IMG/VR virus record: IMGVR_UViG_3300021373_003510
Location: 1-64,000 of that record
DNA: 64,000 nt
Reading direction: 5' to 3' (one strand)
Source: a virus
The notes beneath the pieces are model-generated. The model made no database searches. It had not been told where the DNA came from and saw nothing but the letters and a program-made list of their open reading frames with translations. Shown piece after piece: positions 38,483 through 48,510 of this stretch; positions within the stretch are counted from its first letter, which is position 1, and every line of letters begins with the position of its first letter. The position numbers and the translations under genes were made by a program.

Positions 38483-41400
38483 TTAATAAGTTATATTGTA
38501 ATTATCTTCCAGGTATTTATTAATGAGGTTTCTCATATCTGCTGAAACTGTATGTCCTACATCGTCGTTCATAAATATGACATCTCCGTAATCAACGATG
38601 AAAGAATCTGTTCCATATGAGGTACCTGTTGATTGGCTACCTGAATATCCTTGTGCTTGAGCAAATGCAAATGCACTATTTGGAGCGCTCAAGTGAGTCA
38701 TACCTGTAAAGTTAGCACCACCGTTATATGGAATAACTGTATCGTTTCTTCCATTGAATTGTACTATTTTTCTTTGAGGTATTGGGTTTTTAACTGTATC
38801 ATATCCATCGTTAGCATATGCATCACCTGTAAGTTCTTCATCTGCTGGATAATAGAAATAACCACCTCTGTATTGATCGTCATTAGTTTGTGATCCTCCA
38901 CATAAAATAACATCAACTTCTGGTGCAGTTATTTCTACAGCAGCTCTTAATGCAAGTGCTCCACCATTTGAGAATCCTAAAATTCTAAACTTGGTCTTAT
39001 CAACATTATTATAAAGTTTCAGCTTAGTAATTAAATCATTTAACATTTCAATGTCAGGACCGTTGCTTGCCTCATTTGAAATATTCCATGTATCATTATA
39101 ACCGTCTACTGCGACTAATACATGTCCTGGTAATACGGAAGCATATTGAGAAATCATACCTGCACCGTTACCACCTGCTCCATGTAATAAAATAGCAACT
39201 GGGTAAGGAGCTGAACCTGCTGAAGGCATTTGTACTGTTACTTCATAATCAAAGAAACCTTGGCTCCAATTTTTTGTTATGTTTAAATTTGAATTTGCAC
39301 TTAAGGTAAGTCCGCCTGTTCCGCCAGGTTCGTGGTCGGCTGAAACGAATGTACTATCCGCGGTAAAGTTTGTAATTGAAGCTCGTAATGTTGCTATATC
39401 AGCAATGTCTAATGGTGAGCCTGTTCCTTGGTCATTAAATAATCTTAAGAATCTTGGTCTGATTGTCGAATCAATTTTTGCTTTGAATATAAAGTCACCA
39501 AATAGTTTTGATCCTGCTAGGTGAACACTTTCTTTTAACAAATCTTCATATTCTTGTAATGGTAAAGTGGATTTAATTTGATATGAATACTCCTGGAAGT
39601 AATCACTATCTTGAATCCTTGCTCCAGAATCATAATAATATAAAGAAGGATTTGTACTGTCAATTGGTTTATAACCACTTAGGTGAGAATTCTCTCCTGC
39701 CCAATATCCAGCGGTTATGCCTTGCCTATCAGCTTCAATTCTTCCTTGCACAACAATAGCATTATTTGCATCTCTTAATTCGCCTTGACCTGTCGCAAAG
39801 GTATTAATTTCAGATAAAGGTTTACCTGCTTTCAAATAATCTACATATCCAAACCCTGATTGTAAAATCGCAACTTCTTCAACAACACCAACTGCAAATG
39901 AAGTATCGGTATTAATAATTGCATTTTCTCCAAGAGGATCTGAATTACTATAATCTCGTTCAACAGCAATCACATCAAATATTTGAGTGGGAGTGCCTTC
40001 CTTATAAACATCGTTTCCAGTAAATCCATAATAATCAAATGGAGTAACGGTGATTGACCCCGCTTCGGTATTTACTGATTTTACAACACCTTTAATATTA
40101 GTTGACTGTTCTTGTACTCTATCACCAATTGAAAATACACCTGCATCGCCTGAATCAGTAAATGATATAATTTGATTCTTACGATCATATATGTTAAATG
40201 TATCATCTTTAGCAATTGCGAACACATCGTTAACATATCCGTCGCCTGGGTTAAGATTTTGAAATCCTACAATAGAACCAATTGTTAAATCTTGAATATC
40301 AAATGCATCTTCTAATGCTGTTGATAAAGTAACAGGTGAAGCAGTTCCTGACATTGGAGTAACTGCACCATAATCAGCTGCATTAATATTCACACTTACA
40401 TAAGGTGAAACAACATCAGTAATGACAGATGCAACAGATGTATCTGCAAGTGAAGAAACTTTAACATGATCGGGGTTGTTTGTGTCGGGATATAACTGAC
40501 CAGGAGACGTTTCATTTTTTGTGGTTATTTCATTCCCAGCAGTGTTTACTGTAACTACAACTTCGTTTGAACCACGAGTCGTTGTTATAACACTATTTAA
40601 ATCAAATGCCTTTCCTGCATCCATTCTGAAACCAACTGCACCAATATTTTGTCCTATTACGGTACCTGTGTTTGTTTGTTGGTCTTGAACGGTTTCTCCT
40701 ACAATGTATCTATAAGGGTTGTTATCAGTAATAAGAGATTGGTTTGAAACTAATAGGCGAGTATCTTCAAGTGTATAACCATATCCTCCATCTGCAACTT
40801 CGTAATTAATTCTTCCTGTTAAATCATTGGTAACTTTTGTTACGATTGCTTGTCCTGCATATCCATCTTTTTGTTTGACATCATAAACAGCACCTACTTC
40901 AACTCCTGTTTGGAATACGGTATTTGCACCAGTTGTGTCAGGTACAAATCCTGATAGAGATCCATTAATTTGTCCAAAAGTTACTTGCTCGCCTGATATT
41001 TTTGTTCGTATGTATTCAAACTTTTGAAAGTTACCTTTAATATCATCAAGATAAACGACAGGAGTTTTAATACCATTTAAGATAAAGAAGTTAACCGAGC
41101 GGACGGCAGCAATTGCACCTGATGTAGTACCTTTAATATTACGAGATAATAAATCAAAGTAAGTATATTGTTTTCCAGCTTCCGAAAAGAATTTACCGTT
41201 ATTAGAAAACATTTGTAGGTAAACGCCTTGTCTCCATTCTGAATCAGAAACTTTGGCCATCTTTTCAGAAGGATATAATATTTCAATATCGAACTCTTGA
41301 TAGAATATCGCAAAGAATAATTCTATACCACGAGCAGTACCTTTTGAGCGATATAAGTCAAGAATATTTTTAACAATAAACTTTATAATATCAGATTTAA

Positions 41401-41641
41401 GTGGAAGATCAGCAAGAAACTTTTTCTTAAAGAATATAATCATATTCTCTAATGTAGTATCAATATCCTTATTTTCAAAGTATCTTCTTTGTTGATAGAT
41501 ATGTTGATCTGTTTGAGTCTCAGAGAATTTGTAATAGTCTTCTACTAATTGAACAAGCTCAGGACCATCCTCACGATATATCGCAGGAAATTGTTGCTTT
41601 ATAAAAAGCGAAATATTTTTTTCAATATCACCCTGAGGCAT
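38483..41641 (-). CDS. gp7: gp7-like baseplate wedge protein fused to a C-terminal alpha/beta-hydrolase (1052 aa)
   Basis: Residues about 1-180 match the part of T4 gp7 that begins with the YLSDGYGTQ segment: PAIYREDGPELVQLVEDYY, then LYRSKGTARGIELFFAIFY and QEFDIEI, comparable to T4 YSTKGIEASYKFLFKVLY and EVEIEI. Position next to gp6 supports gp7. Residues about 795-1052 are a PHB-depolymerase or feruloyl-esterase type hydrolase: oxyanion motif LLHGAGGNGAG (His820), nucleophile elbow GFSNGG (Ser891), GRNDTVIPY (Asp967) and DDVGHTVSADM (His1030). The complete triad suggests an active esterase on the baseplate, perhaps removing acyl groups from surface polysaccharide. Substrate unknown. T4 gp7 has no such domain. 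Confidence 0.87.
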   Translation of the reverse strand: MPQGDIEKNISLFIKQQFPAIYREDGPELVQLVEDYYKFSETQTDQHIYQQRRYFENKDIDTTLENMIIFFKKKFLADLPLKSDIIKFIVKNILDLYRSKGTARGIELFFAIFYQEFDIEILYPSEKMAKVSDSEWRQGVYLQMFSNNGKFFSEAGKQYTYFDLLSRNIKGTTSGAIAAVRSVNFFILNGIKTPVVYLDDIKGNFQKFEYIRTKISGEQVTFGQINGSLSGFVPDTTGANTVFQTGVEVGAVYDVKQKDGYAGQAIVTKVTNDLTGRINYEVADGGYGYTLEDTRLLVSNQSLITDNNPYRYIVGETVQDQQTNTGTVIGQNIGAVGFRMDAGKAFDLNSVITTTRGSNEVVVTVNTAGNEITTKNETSPGQLYPDTNNPDHVKVSSLADTSVASVITDVVSPYVSVNINAADYGAVTPMSGTASPVTLSTALEDAFDIQDLTIGSIVGFQNLNPGDGYVNDVFAIAKDDTFNIYDRKNQIISFTDSGDAGVFSIGDRVQEQSTNIKGVVKSVNTEAGSITVTPFDYYGFTGNDVYKEGTPTQIFDVIAVERDYSNSDPLGENAIINTDTSFAVGVVEEVAILQSGFGYVDYLKAGKPLSEINTFATGQGELRDANNAIVVQGRIEADRQGITAGYWAGENSHLSGYKPIDSTNPSLYYYDSGARIQDSDYFQEYSYQIKSTLPLQEYEDLLKESVHLAGSKLFGDFIFKAKIDSTIRPRFLRLFNDQGTGSPLDIADIATLRASITNFTADSTFVSADHEPGGTGGLTLSANSNLNITKNWSQGFFDYEVTVQMPSAGSAPYPVAILLHGAGGNGAGMISQYASVLPGHVLVAVDGYNDTWNISNEASNGPDIEMLNDLITKLKLYNNVDKTKFRILGFSNGGALALRAAVEITAPEVDVILCGGSQTNDDQYRGGYFYYPADEELTGDAYANDGYDTVKNPIPQRKIVQFNGRNDTVIPYNGGANFTGMTHLSAPNSAFAFAQAQGYSGSQSTGTSYGTDSFIVDYGDVIFMNDDVGHTVSADMRNLINKYLEDNYNITY

Positions 41642-41656
41642 TACTCTTCTCTCTTA

Positions 41657-43561
41657 TTAATACGATGATGATGAGGCAGTAGTTGTAGTGTTAGGTGGAT
41701 TCGTTGCCGACTGTGTTGCTATCGGTCTTGAGAATTCCTGAAGTTCCATCGTTGTTTTAACATCGGTGTCTCTTAATATAAACACTCTTCCTTTTGGTGC
41801 CTTAACATCATTATCTTTTGTCTTTGCCGTAAACTTAATGGCAGATCCTGTATAACTTTCTACTATAAAGTTTGTTAATCTAACTTCACCTGTTTCGTAA
41901 TCCACAGTTCCCGCAGTTGGGTTAATAATTTGTGGGTTTGTTATTTCATCAGTAATCAACATCATATTACCTTGGCCATCATCTTGTAAGAATACACAAG
42001 TACCATTAACATCAAATGGAGTTGACTTAATCGCAGGTTTATAATCTACGAAGCCGTTTGCTGCTTTATAAGGATAAGGTTTAATTAATTCAGACTCAAA
42101 TCTAAACTTAGGATTTGTATTGAAGTTAACTGGAGGTGAATACTCAATAATAGGTAACACTGTAATTTCATTACTTTCAATACCTGGGTCTAGGTTATCA
42201 ATAATACCTGAAAGTTTTGATACTCTTAATGTCTTATTAAAATCTTCGAGGTTATCATCAGAATATTTAGCAATTGCATTTCTTACTAATACTTCAAGTT
42301 CAGCACTTGTCTTTTCAGTATTCTTTCTACTATATTTTACTGCTACATTCATATCACCGTAAACGAATTGTGTTTGAACAAAGATAGGCTCAATACCCAA
42401 TGGTGATCTTTCACTTAAATAAGAAAGATATGAATTTGATAATGTTGATGAAACAATTTCAGTGTCGTCATTTAAGAATACTGAAATAGCAACTCTTCCG
42501 TATTGAGGTGGATCTAATTGCTCTCCACCGTATGCAGAGACTGCTTTAATTTCTGGGAATGCTTGTTGTAATAGTACTTCGTAATCAGATGTTGTGACTG
42601 CACGTTCTTGAATTTGTAAAGCCTTAGGAGCAAAGTATCGAATAGATTCCATTGATTCACGTTCTGCTCCACCAGTCGCAGGTTGTGTTACTGTAACCGT
42701 AATAGTACCGCCTTCAATAAATGATGCACTAAATGTACCACTTTGTCCAGCACCATTTGGCTCTTCACCTGAACAGATTCTATATCTTACTCTTACATCC
42801 TCAAATTCTTCAGGCTGTAAACCAAACTGATTCTTACCAAAATAAATTGCATACTTGTCATCAAGATAAGGTTCTAAATAAAATACTTTATCTGTAGGTC
42901 TTACACCAAAAATAGTATTGGCTCTTGTAAATACGTTTTGGTCATCAGTTTGTTCAGCATCAACAAACACAACAATAGAATCAGTATCTACTTCGTTGTT
43001 TGTTAAATTAACTCTTAATACTCCATCAGCATCTACAATAAATCCTTCTCTTTGGAAACTTTGTAAAATTTCTCCTTCAAAGATTTCAACTCCTTCAACA
43101 ACAAAATCATTTCCTGGTGTTGTATCATCTAGAGCTTTAGGAACACGTCTTGCTACATATGCTTGGTCTGTAATGAAGTTATAACTTTCACCTTTATGTG
43201 TAATTGAGAAATCAGCATACTTTGGAATTGTAATTGTTGACTCGGTTTGCTCTCTTCTAATACTAACTGTAACAACAGCCTTTGCTGATTTACGTGATCT
43301 TGGAATATAATTTAATTCTTTGGCGTGAGAAACAATTGAGTTCTTGAGGACGGCAGAGTCAAGAAACATTTCGTTCATTGCCATATTAGTATAGAAATTA
43401 TTTTGATAACTGTTAAACGCAAGTACGTCTAATAAGACGGACATATTAGAACCTTCAAAGTTATAATCTTTGAATTGCGTTTGTGTTTGTAAATATGTCT
43501 TGAGTTGAGTCTTTATTGAATCAAAGTCAAGTTCTGTAATTGGAGTTTTTGGATTTGCCAT
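41657..43561 (-). CDS. gp6: Baseplate wedge protein gp6
   Basis: Baseplate J-like wedge subunit that links the wedge ring in T4-type baseplates. Recognised by the N-terminal run NFEGSNMSVLLDVLAFNSYQ, then NFYTNMAMNEMFLDSAVLKN and KELNYIPRSRKSAKA, and the central CSGEEPNGAGQ and RYFAPKALQIQERAVTTSDYE, both typical of gp6. Length 634 residues is close to T4 gp6 (660). The C-terminus ends in a Thr/Ser-rich tail. It starts 2 nt after gp25 and is followed by the gp7-like fusion, matching the T4 order 25-6-7 of the marine relatives. Confidence 0.92.
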   Translation of the reverse strand: MANPKTPITELDFDSIKTQLKTYLQTQTQFKDYNFEGSNMSVLLDVLAFNSYQNNFYTNMAMNEMFLDSAVLKNSIVSHAKELNYIPRSRKSAKAVVTVSIRREQTESTITIPKYADFSITHKGESYNFITDQAYVARRVPKALDDTTPGNDFVVEGVEIFEGEILQSFQREGFIVDADGVLRVNLTNNEVDTDSIVVFVDAEQTDDQNVFTRANTIFGVRPTDKVFYLEPYLDDKYAIYFGKNQFGLQPEEFEDVRVRYRICSGEEPNGAGQSGTFSASFIEGGTITVTVTQPATGGAERESMESIRYFAPKALQIQERAVTTSDYEVLLQQAFPEIKAVSAYGGEQLDPPQYGRVAISVFLNDDTEIVSSTLSNSYLSYLSERSPLGIEPIFVQTQFVYGDMNVAVKYSRKNTEKTSAELEVLVRNAIAKYSDDNLEDFNKTLRVSKLSGIIDNLDPGIESNEITVLPIIEYSPPVNFNTNPKFRFESELIKPYPYKAANGFVDYKPAIKSTPFDVNGTCVFLQDDGQGNMMLITDEITNPQIINPTAGTVDYETGEVRLTNFIVESYTGSAIKFTAKTKDNDVKAPKGRVFILRDTDVKTTMELQEFSRPIATQSATNPPNTTTTASSSSY

Positions 43562-43563
43562 CT

Positions 43564-43983
43564 CTATCTATTCCTTTGTAAAATAACGTCTAATTGAATT
43601 GGTTGTTGAACATTGCGAACAAAGAATGTTATACCAACATAAACAGTCGACTCATCTGAACTGTTACTAACTGATACATTAAGTAATTGAGCTCGAGGTT
43701 CGTATGTTTCAATTGTGGACGTTACTCTGTCTTCTATAAGTTTTAGAGTACCAGGTGTCATATTCTCAAACAACATTGCTCGAATATTGCCACCAATAAA
43801 TGGTTGCATTAATCTTTCACCACGGTCCGTTAAAATTAAATTCTTAATTGATTCCTTAACCGAATCTTCGTCTTTAAGCAATGCAAGGTCTTTTGACACT
43901 GGACTCGTTTTCAAGTCCTTATGAAAATCAGAGTTTAAGCTAATCTTCTTCTTTGTCGGTGATATGTATTCTGCGATTGCCAT
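43564..43983 (-). CDS. gp25: Baseplate wedge protein gp25
   Basis: Small wedge-core subunit, family gp25/W. Shows KESIKNLILTDRGERLMQPFIGG followed by RAMLFENM and the conserved EPR motif in TIETYEPRAQL, then a beta C-terminus. The length (139 aa) is normal. The start overlaps the stop of the M15 protein as TAATG, and gp6 follows after 2 nt, so the three are probably translated from one late message. In contractile injection systems this protein joins the tail sheath to the wedge through the EPR strand. Confidence 0.93.
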   Translation of the reverse strand: MAIAEYISPTKKKISLNSDFHKDLKTSPVSKDLALLKDEDSVKESIKNLILTDRGERLMQPFIGGNIRAMLFENMTPGTLKLIEDRVTSTIETYEPRAQLLNVSVSNSSDESTVYVGITFFVRNVQQPIQLDVILQRNR

Positions 43984-45536
43984 TAAATTATTGCTCTTAT
44001 ATCTAAATGAATAAATTTATCATATTCTTTAACAAACTTAAATCCTGTTTTTAATGCCCTTTGCATAAAATCTTCAGGATCTGATAAATCTGATTTTCTT
44101 ATATCAACGACCAAACCACTCAAATGACTGTTCTGTTCGTCGCCCTTAATCTTCTTGTTGTAGGCTTTGCTTATCCAGCCGTTGGTAATTATCAACTTGG
44201 TACCAACTTGTTCCTGTAGCCGCATTAAATATACTTTAACATCAAGATCTACCCTTGTATATCCATATATTCCGACGCCGTCCTCTTCATTAAATACTTC
44301 TGCACTATTGTCAACTCCAAATACTCCAGAGCTTCCATTAAATACATTTCCACATCTTGGTAAGCTTTTATAATCTTCAGCGGTAATCGGCTTTATATTA
44401 TTAACAGGTCCGCCTGTGTTAGTAATCTGATTACCACCTTCTTCAGTCCATCTACCTTGTAATCTATTTATTACCTCTTGCCTAGTTGATGGAGAATACC
44501 TTATAGCTCCTGCTCTCACAGCGGAAGAAGTATTGATTCTTGAAATGTTCTTTAGACGACTTACAATAGTTGAGTACCTATTATTATAATCGTCAAGTGG
44601 CTTTTTAATATCATTCATTAACGCTTCAATGTTAGCAGCGAAAGAACAAATTCTTGCGATTAAAAACTGAATCTCTTCAAGTCCTGGGCTTTCAAATAGA
44701 CTTACAGCATACTTAATTAAATTAACTACCTTATCTTTTAAGTTCTTTTTATTTGCATCAGTAAAGAAGGCGCACATCTGTTCTCTTGTTGTCATAATGC
44801 CTTTAGTGACTGACTTATCTAAAAATGTTTCAAACCCGGCAGTAATTTTTGATGGGTCAAAATTGTCTATCTTATCTTGTACCTCAGCAAAGATTTTATC
44901 AATGACATCAGTAATCTTTTCTATGACTTCATCAATTAACTTTTTAATTAATGCTGCGGCTCCTAAATCTTGTATGCCTTGATAAGTTCTTATTTTATTA
45001 ATAAAGGAAGATACGTCAGCAATGATATTTCCTACAGTTCCAATCAAATCAAAGAATGCATCAATTGAAGCAAAGACATTGGCAAAGCCATTACAAAATC
45101 CACCAAGTATACTTGTACTAAAATCGTTTTTGTAATATGAATCTAAATTACGAGCAAGTCTTTGATAATTGTTTTCAAGTAAAAATCCTTGAGGTGTATA
45201 ATTATATGCTTGTAAGAAGTCTGCCATTTCAAGATTTGAAATAGATCCTCTTTCCCATCTTGCAGCTAGGTCTGGATAATTTGTTGTGTCTCCAATTAAC
45301 TGTCTTAATAGACCGTTTAAGTAATCAGTTGACTTATATACATCATCACCATATTTGTTTACAGCAACTATAAGTGGATTTGTTTCAGCATCCTTTACGA
45401 TTGTTTCTGCAAGTTCTTTAGCTGCAGCATCGACTTGTGCAAGAGTATATCGTCCACTGCCATCTACTAAAGCAGCTGATGATAACGCTAATTGATTTTG
45501 CGTTACCTGATCATTTGTATCAATACAATCACTCAT
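43983..45536 (-). CDS. Baseplate-associated protein with C-terminal M15-type peptidase domain (517 aa)
   Basis: The N-terminal 300 residues are mostly helical with no family I recognise. The C-terminus is a D-Ala-D-Ala-carboxypeptidase-like (M15) zinc site: NSHLSGLVVDI (His471, Asp478) and FIHLDI (His510), plus an ITNGWISKAYNKKI segment typical of the fold. This predicts cleavage of peptidoglycan cross-links or stem peptides during DNA injection. It sits directly downstream of gp5, which here lacks the T4 lysozyme domain, so it may supply the missing lytic activity. Coupled at both ends through TAATG overlaps. Substrate and virion location are inferred. Confidence 0.82.
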   Translation of the reverse strand: MSDCIDTNDQVTQNQLALSSAALVDGSGRYTLAQVDAAAKELAETIVKDAETNPLIVAVNKYGDDVYKSTDYLNGLLRQLIGDTTNYPDLAARWERGSISNLEMADFLQAYNYTPQGFLLENNYQRLARNLDSYYKNDFSTSILGGFCNGFANVFASIDAFFDLIGTVGNIIADVSSFINKIRTYQGIQDLGAAALIKKLIDEVIEKITDVIDKIFAEVQDKIDNFDPSKITAGFETFLDKSVTKGIMTTREQMCAFFTDANKKNLKDKVVNLIKYAVSLFESPGLEEIQFLIARICSFAANIEALMNDIKKPLDDYNNRYSTIVSRLKNISRINTSSAVRAGAIRYSPSTRQEVINRLQGRWTEEGGNQITNTGGPVNNIKPITAEDYKSLPRCGNVFNGSSGVFGVDNSAEVFNEEDGVGIYGYTRVDLDVKVYLMRLQEQVGTKLIITNGWISKAYNKKIKGDEQNSHLSGLVVDIRKSDLSDPEDFMQRALKTGFKFVKEYDKFIHLDIRAII

Positions 45537-47131
45537 TAGATATCCTTTGCGTTATCGTCTGTTGGTGATAAGTAACCTAATGCATGTCCTAATGCAAAAT
45601 AACCTCTTTCTACAATTGAGGTATTCTTTCCTGGTGGCTCTGGCATTTTTGCTACACCTGATCCATCGTTAGGTAATGCGTATCCCAATATAGGAACACT
45701 TGTCGCAGGCAAGGTGATGGCAGGCAGTGTTGGTATTGTAAATACCGGTGCTGCCACCGTAGCAGCAGTACTACCAACAGGACCTGTGTATGCCGCCGCA
45801 TTTAAGGCAGCCGCTGAAGCAGTTGCGAACAATGCTGTTGTTGCGTTTAATCCTGTTGCGTTTAATCCTGCGAAGTTTCCAGTAGTTCCTGTTACAACTC
45901 CACCATTTAATGTACCTGCATTCCAAATACCACTAAAGCTACCTGTTGCTGATAATATATGCATAGCAGGTGCCGTGATACTAAATCCTACTCCTGCTGG
46001 GTTTGCCGAACCATTAAGTGGATTCGGAGGTACTGCTCCGCTTGATGTAAATATATGATTACTTGCTTGACAATGGAAATCCCATAGAGTAGTAATCTTC
46101 ATACTCTTTGTTGCATATAATTGAAAATCTAATAAAGAAGTAATATTTACATTTTGAGCTTTTGCTTGTAGTTGAGCTCCGCCTTCAATTCTTACTTCCT
46201 TCTCTGCGTGTAAAGAAGCAGTACCAACATTTGCATCAACAACTACATCAGCTCCACGAATTTGTACTTGTTCTCCACCATTAATATTCATTTGACCGCC
46301 AACACCATATTCAGCATTGCCATGAATTATTTGTTTATAGTCTCCTTCAATTTCTTCTGTCTTATTACCTTTGACATATACATGAGAGTTACCGTTAATT
46401 GTAATAACATTATGACCTGACGATTCGTGTTTTGTTCCGATGTTGATTTCATAACGGTCTCCTTGTGCTCTTTCAGCAACAGTTCCTTTAGAGTCAATTT
46501 CAATATATGATCCTGCTCTATGATGAATAGTAATTCTTTCAGCACCAGGAGTATCGTCTAATTCAATACTATGATTTGATGTTTTAATAACTCTATTGTG
46601 TGGATACTTTGCTGCATAAGAAGGTCCTGGCTCTGACCAAGTATCTTCTTCTCCGCCAATTTTTTGATCGTGAACTTTATTTGCCGCCATAGACAACAAG
46701 TAAGTTTCTAATAGATCCTCTGCTCGAGCCAATCTATCAGGTCCTCCACCTGCATTGAAATCTGTAGGACTATAACCTGCTGCTAATAAGTCTGCATCTG
46801 AAACAGGAATAGCACCATATCCGTCTGCTTCAGGATTAGCCTCTTTATTATACATACCTGGGATTAATCCAAGCACTAATGGATGTTGTGCTAATCTTCC
46901 ATCTAAAAATAATCCATAAACAAATGCACCTATTCTTGGAGGCGGATTATTTGAATCATAATTACCTGCCGCACAAATAGCCCAAGGCAATTCTTTGTTT
47001 TCGATTTCCTTATTTGTTCCGTGTACACCAAATGCTCTTACTTGTACTTTTCCTTCGTTTGTTGGATCGACATTATTTTCTACAACGCCTAAAAAGAAAA
47101 ACGGATTACTTATTCCACTTCCATCAATCAT
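45536..47131 (-). CDS. gp5: Baseplate hub/spike gp5-like, lacking the lysozyme domain (531 aa)
   Basis: Central spike protein. Residues 1-120 form the OB-fold typical of gp5/VgrG: PFFFLGVVENNVDPTNEGKV, then QVRAFGVHG, then GAFVYGLFLDG and QHPLVLGLIPGMYN. Residues about 190-350 give the beta-helix with short repeats (IEGDYKQIIHGNAEYGV, GEQVQIRGADVVV). T4 gp5 has a lysozyme domain between these; none is seen here. The C-terminus is an Ala/Thr-rich low-complexity region. Start overlaps the stop of the gp27-like gene (ATGA). The neighbour encodes an M15-type peptidase. Confidence 0.88.
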   Translation of the reverse strand: MIDGSGISNPFFFLGVVENNVDPTNEGKVQVRAFGVHGTNKEIENKELPWAICAAGNYDSNNPPPRIGAFVYGLFLDGRLAQHPLVLGLIPGMYNKEANPEADGYGAIPVSDADLLAAGYSPTDFNAGGGPDRLARAEDLLETYLLSMAANKVHDQKIGGEEDTWSEPGPSYAAKYPHNRVIKTSNHSIELDDTPGAERITIHHRAGSYIEIDSKGTVAERAQGDRYEINIGTKHESSGHNVITINGNSHVYVKGNKTEEIEGDYKQIIHGNAEYGVGGQMNINGGEQVQIRGADVVVDANVGTASLHAEKEVRIEGGAQLQAKAQNVNITSLLDFQLYATKSMKITTLWDFHCQASNHIFTSSGAVPPNPLNGSANPAGVGFSITAPAMHILSATGSFSGIWNAGTLNGGVVTGTTGNFAGLNATGLNATTALFATASAAALNAAAYTGPVGSTAATVAAPVFTIPTLPAITLPATSVPILGYALPNDGSGVAKMPEPPGKNTSIVERGYFALGHALGYLSPTDDNAKDI

Positions 47132-48510
47132 AAATCACCTTTATCCCAATCATATTTTGTTATCTCTGCGGAAGTATTTAATTGATTTTCTTGTATTGAA
47201 TGACTTACCGATGATACTAAATATAGACCACTTAATCTCTCATCATTTTCTTCTGATAATTCAACATTAGGTTCTTGAACAATAACATTTACTACTTGAC
47301 CTGGCTGAAGATCTAATCTTCCTTGTATTGTAATTTGAACTTTAGAATTATTTAAATGGTGATTATACGCTTTTCTATTTTGTATAATTTCAACCATATT
47401 TTGTGGTTCTCTTATTTTTTGTTCAGGTTTAGTTTCAGTACCTTCTGCTTGCCAATCTCTAAACACTACACTTTGATTAGCATTTTCCTTTGTAAATGTG
47501 TTCTTAATAAATGTATCCGAATGGACCGCACCTGCATTTGAAGTTTGAGGCGCTCCACCCATTTGCTTAAATTTCTTTTTTTGTTCTTGATAATTAAAAT
47601 TGTGATATTGCATATGATGAGTAATAAGGTCAATCTCCAATACCGTATTCGTATAAGCGCCGCTGTCAAGGTCAGCCTCCGTATTAACGTGATTAGTATT
47701 TTCAAAGCTTTCTAAAGTTTGTGAAATTAATTCAGCCTTTCTTGGATCCTTTTCAGTAAATGGCATATAATATAAATCTTTAATTTTTTTCTTATTTTCC
47801 TTTGCTCTTTTTAATAACCATTCATCTGTACACCAATAATATCCATCATAAGTTTCAAAGAAACGAAACATATTTGACGGTGATGCTGAAGTTGCTAAAG
47901 ACTTGCTTGCTAAAAAATTCATTGCTCCGGCTGGAGTAAAGTCAGGTATAATACAATGCAGCTTGTTTTTTGAATTCTCTAAATAAAATTTTCTATCTGA
48001 ACCTTGTATTCTTAATCTTTCGGATTCAACTGGCAAGAGCTCTCTAACATCACCATAAGCATTAAGAGTTTTACCTTTATTAAAGTACTTTTTAAATACA
48101 GATTTCGCCGCAGTAGATCCTGTCATATTTTGATAAGGAGCAATTACATTTTGTATGCCTGCTTCATAAGATGTCAAAGTAACAAAATGCAAATTATAAA
48201 AATATCCATCACCAGCAGTATTTGACTTTACATTATCAATTTTTATAATCTGACCGACGATTCTCACTTCAGTTTGAAAGTCATGGCCTTTTAATGTTAG
48301 ATTTAATTTTTCTTCACCGCGCAATGGATGATTATGTAATGTACCTACTGAATCGTAAACTTCTATTGTGCCCACCAATGCGGACGCAGATAATGCCGAA
48401 TAAGTACCTACACCATATATTAATGGAGTAATGTCCACAACCCTTTCATCAACCGAAGTTAAGGTTGCTTCTTCAATGGTACAAAATGATGGATTGAAAG
48501 TTTCACTCAT
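47128..48510 (-). CDS. gp27: gp27-like baseplate hub protein (460 aa)
   Basis: Called by position directly upstream of gp5, with which T4 gp27 forms the hub, and by features of hub proteins: an N-terminal beta region with GVGTYSALSASALVG and TGSTAAKSVFKKYFNKGK, and a C-terminal barrel-like part with ITIQGRLDLQPGQVVNVIV, then SGLYLVSSVSHSI, as in hub proteins of contractile tails. Sequence identity to T4 gp27 (391 aa) is not obvious by eye, so the name is synteny-based. Coupled to both neighbours (TAATG upstream, ATGA downstream). Confidence 0.7.
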   Translation of the reverse strand: MSETFNPSFCTIEEATLTSVDERVVDITPLIYGVGTYSALSASALVGTIEVYDSVGTLHNHPLRGEEKLNLTLKGHDFQTEVRIVGQIIKIDNVKSNTAGDGYFYNLHFVTLTSYEAGIQNVIAPYQNMTGSTAAKSVFKKYFNKGKTLNAYGDVRELLPVESERLRIQGSDRKFYLENSKNKLHCIIPDFTPAGAMNFLASKSLATSASPSNMFRFFETYDGYYWCTDEWLLKRAKENKKKIKDLYYMPFTEKDPRKAELISQTLESFENTNHVNTEADLDSGAYTNTVLEIDLITHHMQYHNFNYQEQKKKFKQMGGAPQTSNAGAVHSDTFIKNTFTKENANQSVVFRDWQAEGTETKPEQKIREPQNMVEIIQNRKAYNHHLNNSKVQITIQGRLDLQPGQVVNVIVQEPNVELSEENDERLSGLYLVSSVSHSIQENQLNTSAEITKYDWDKGDL

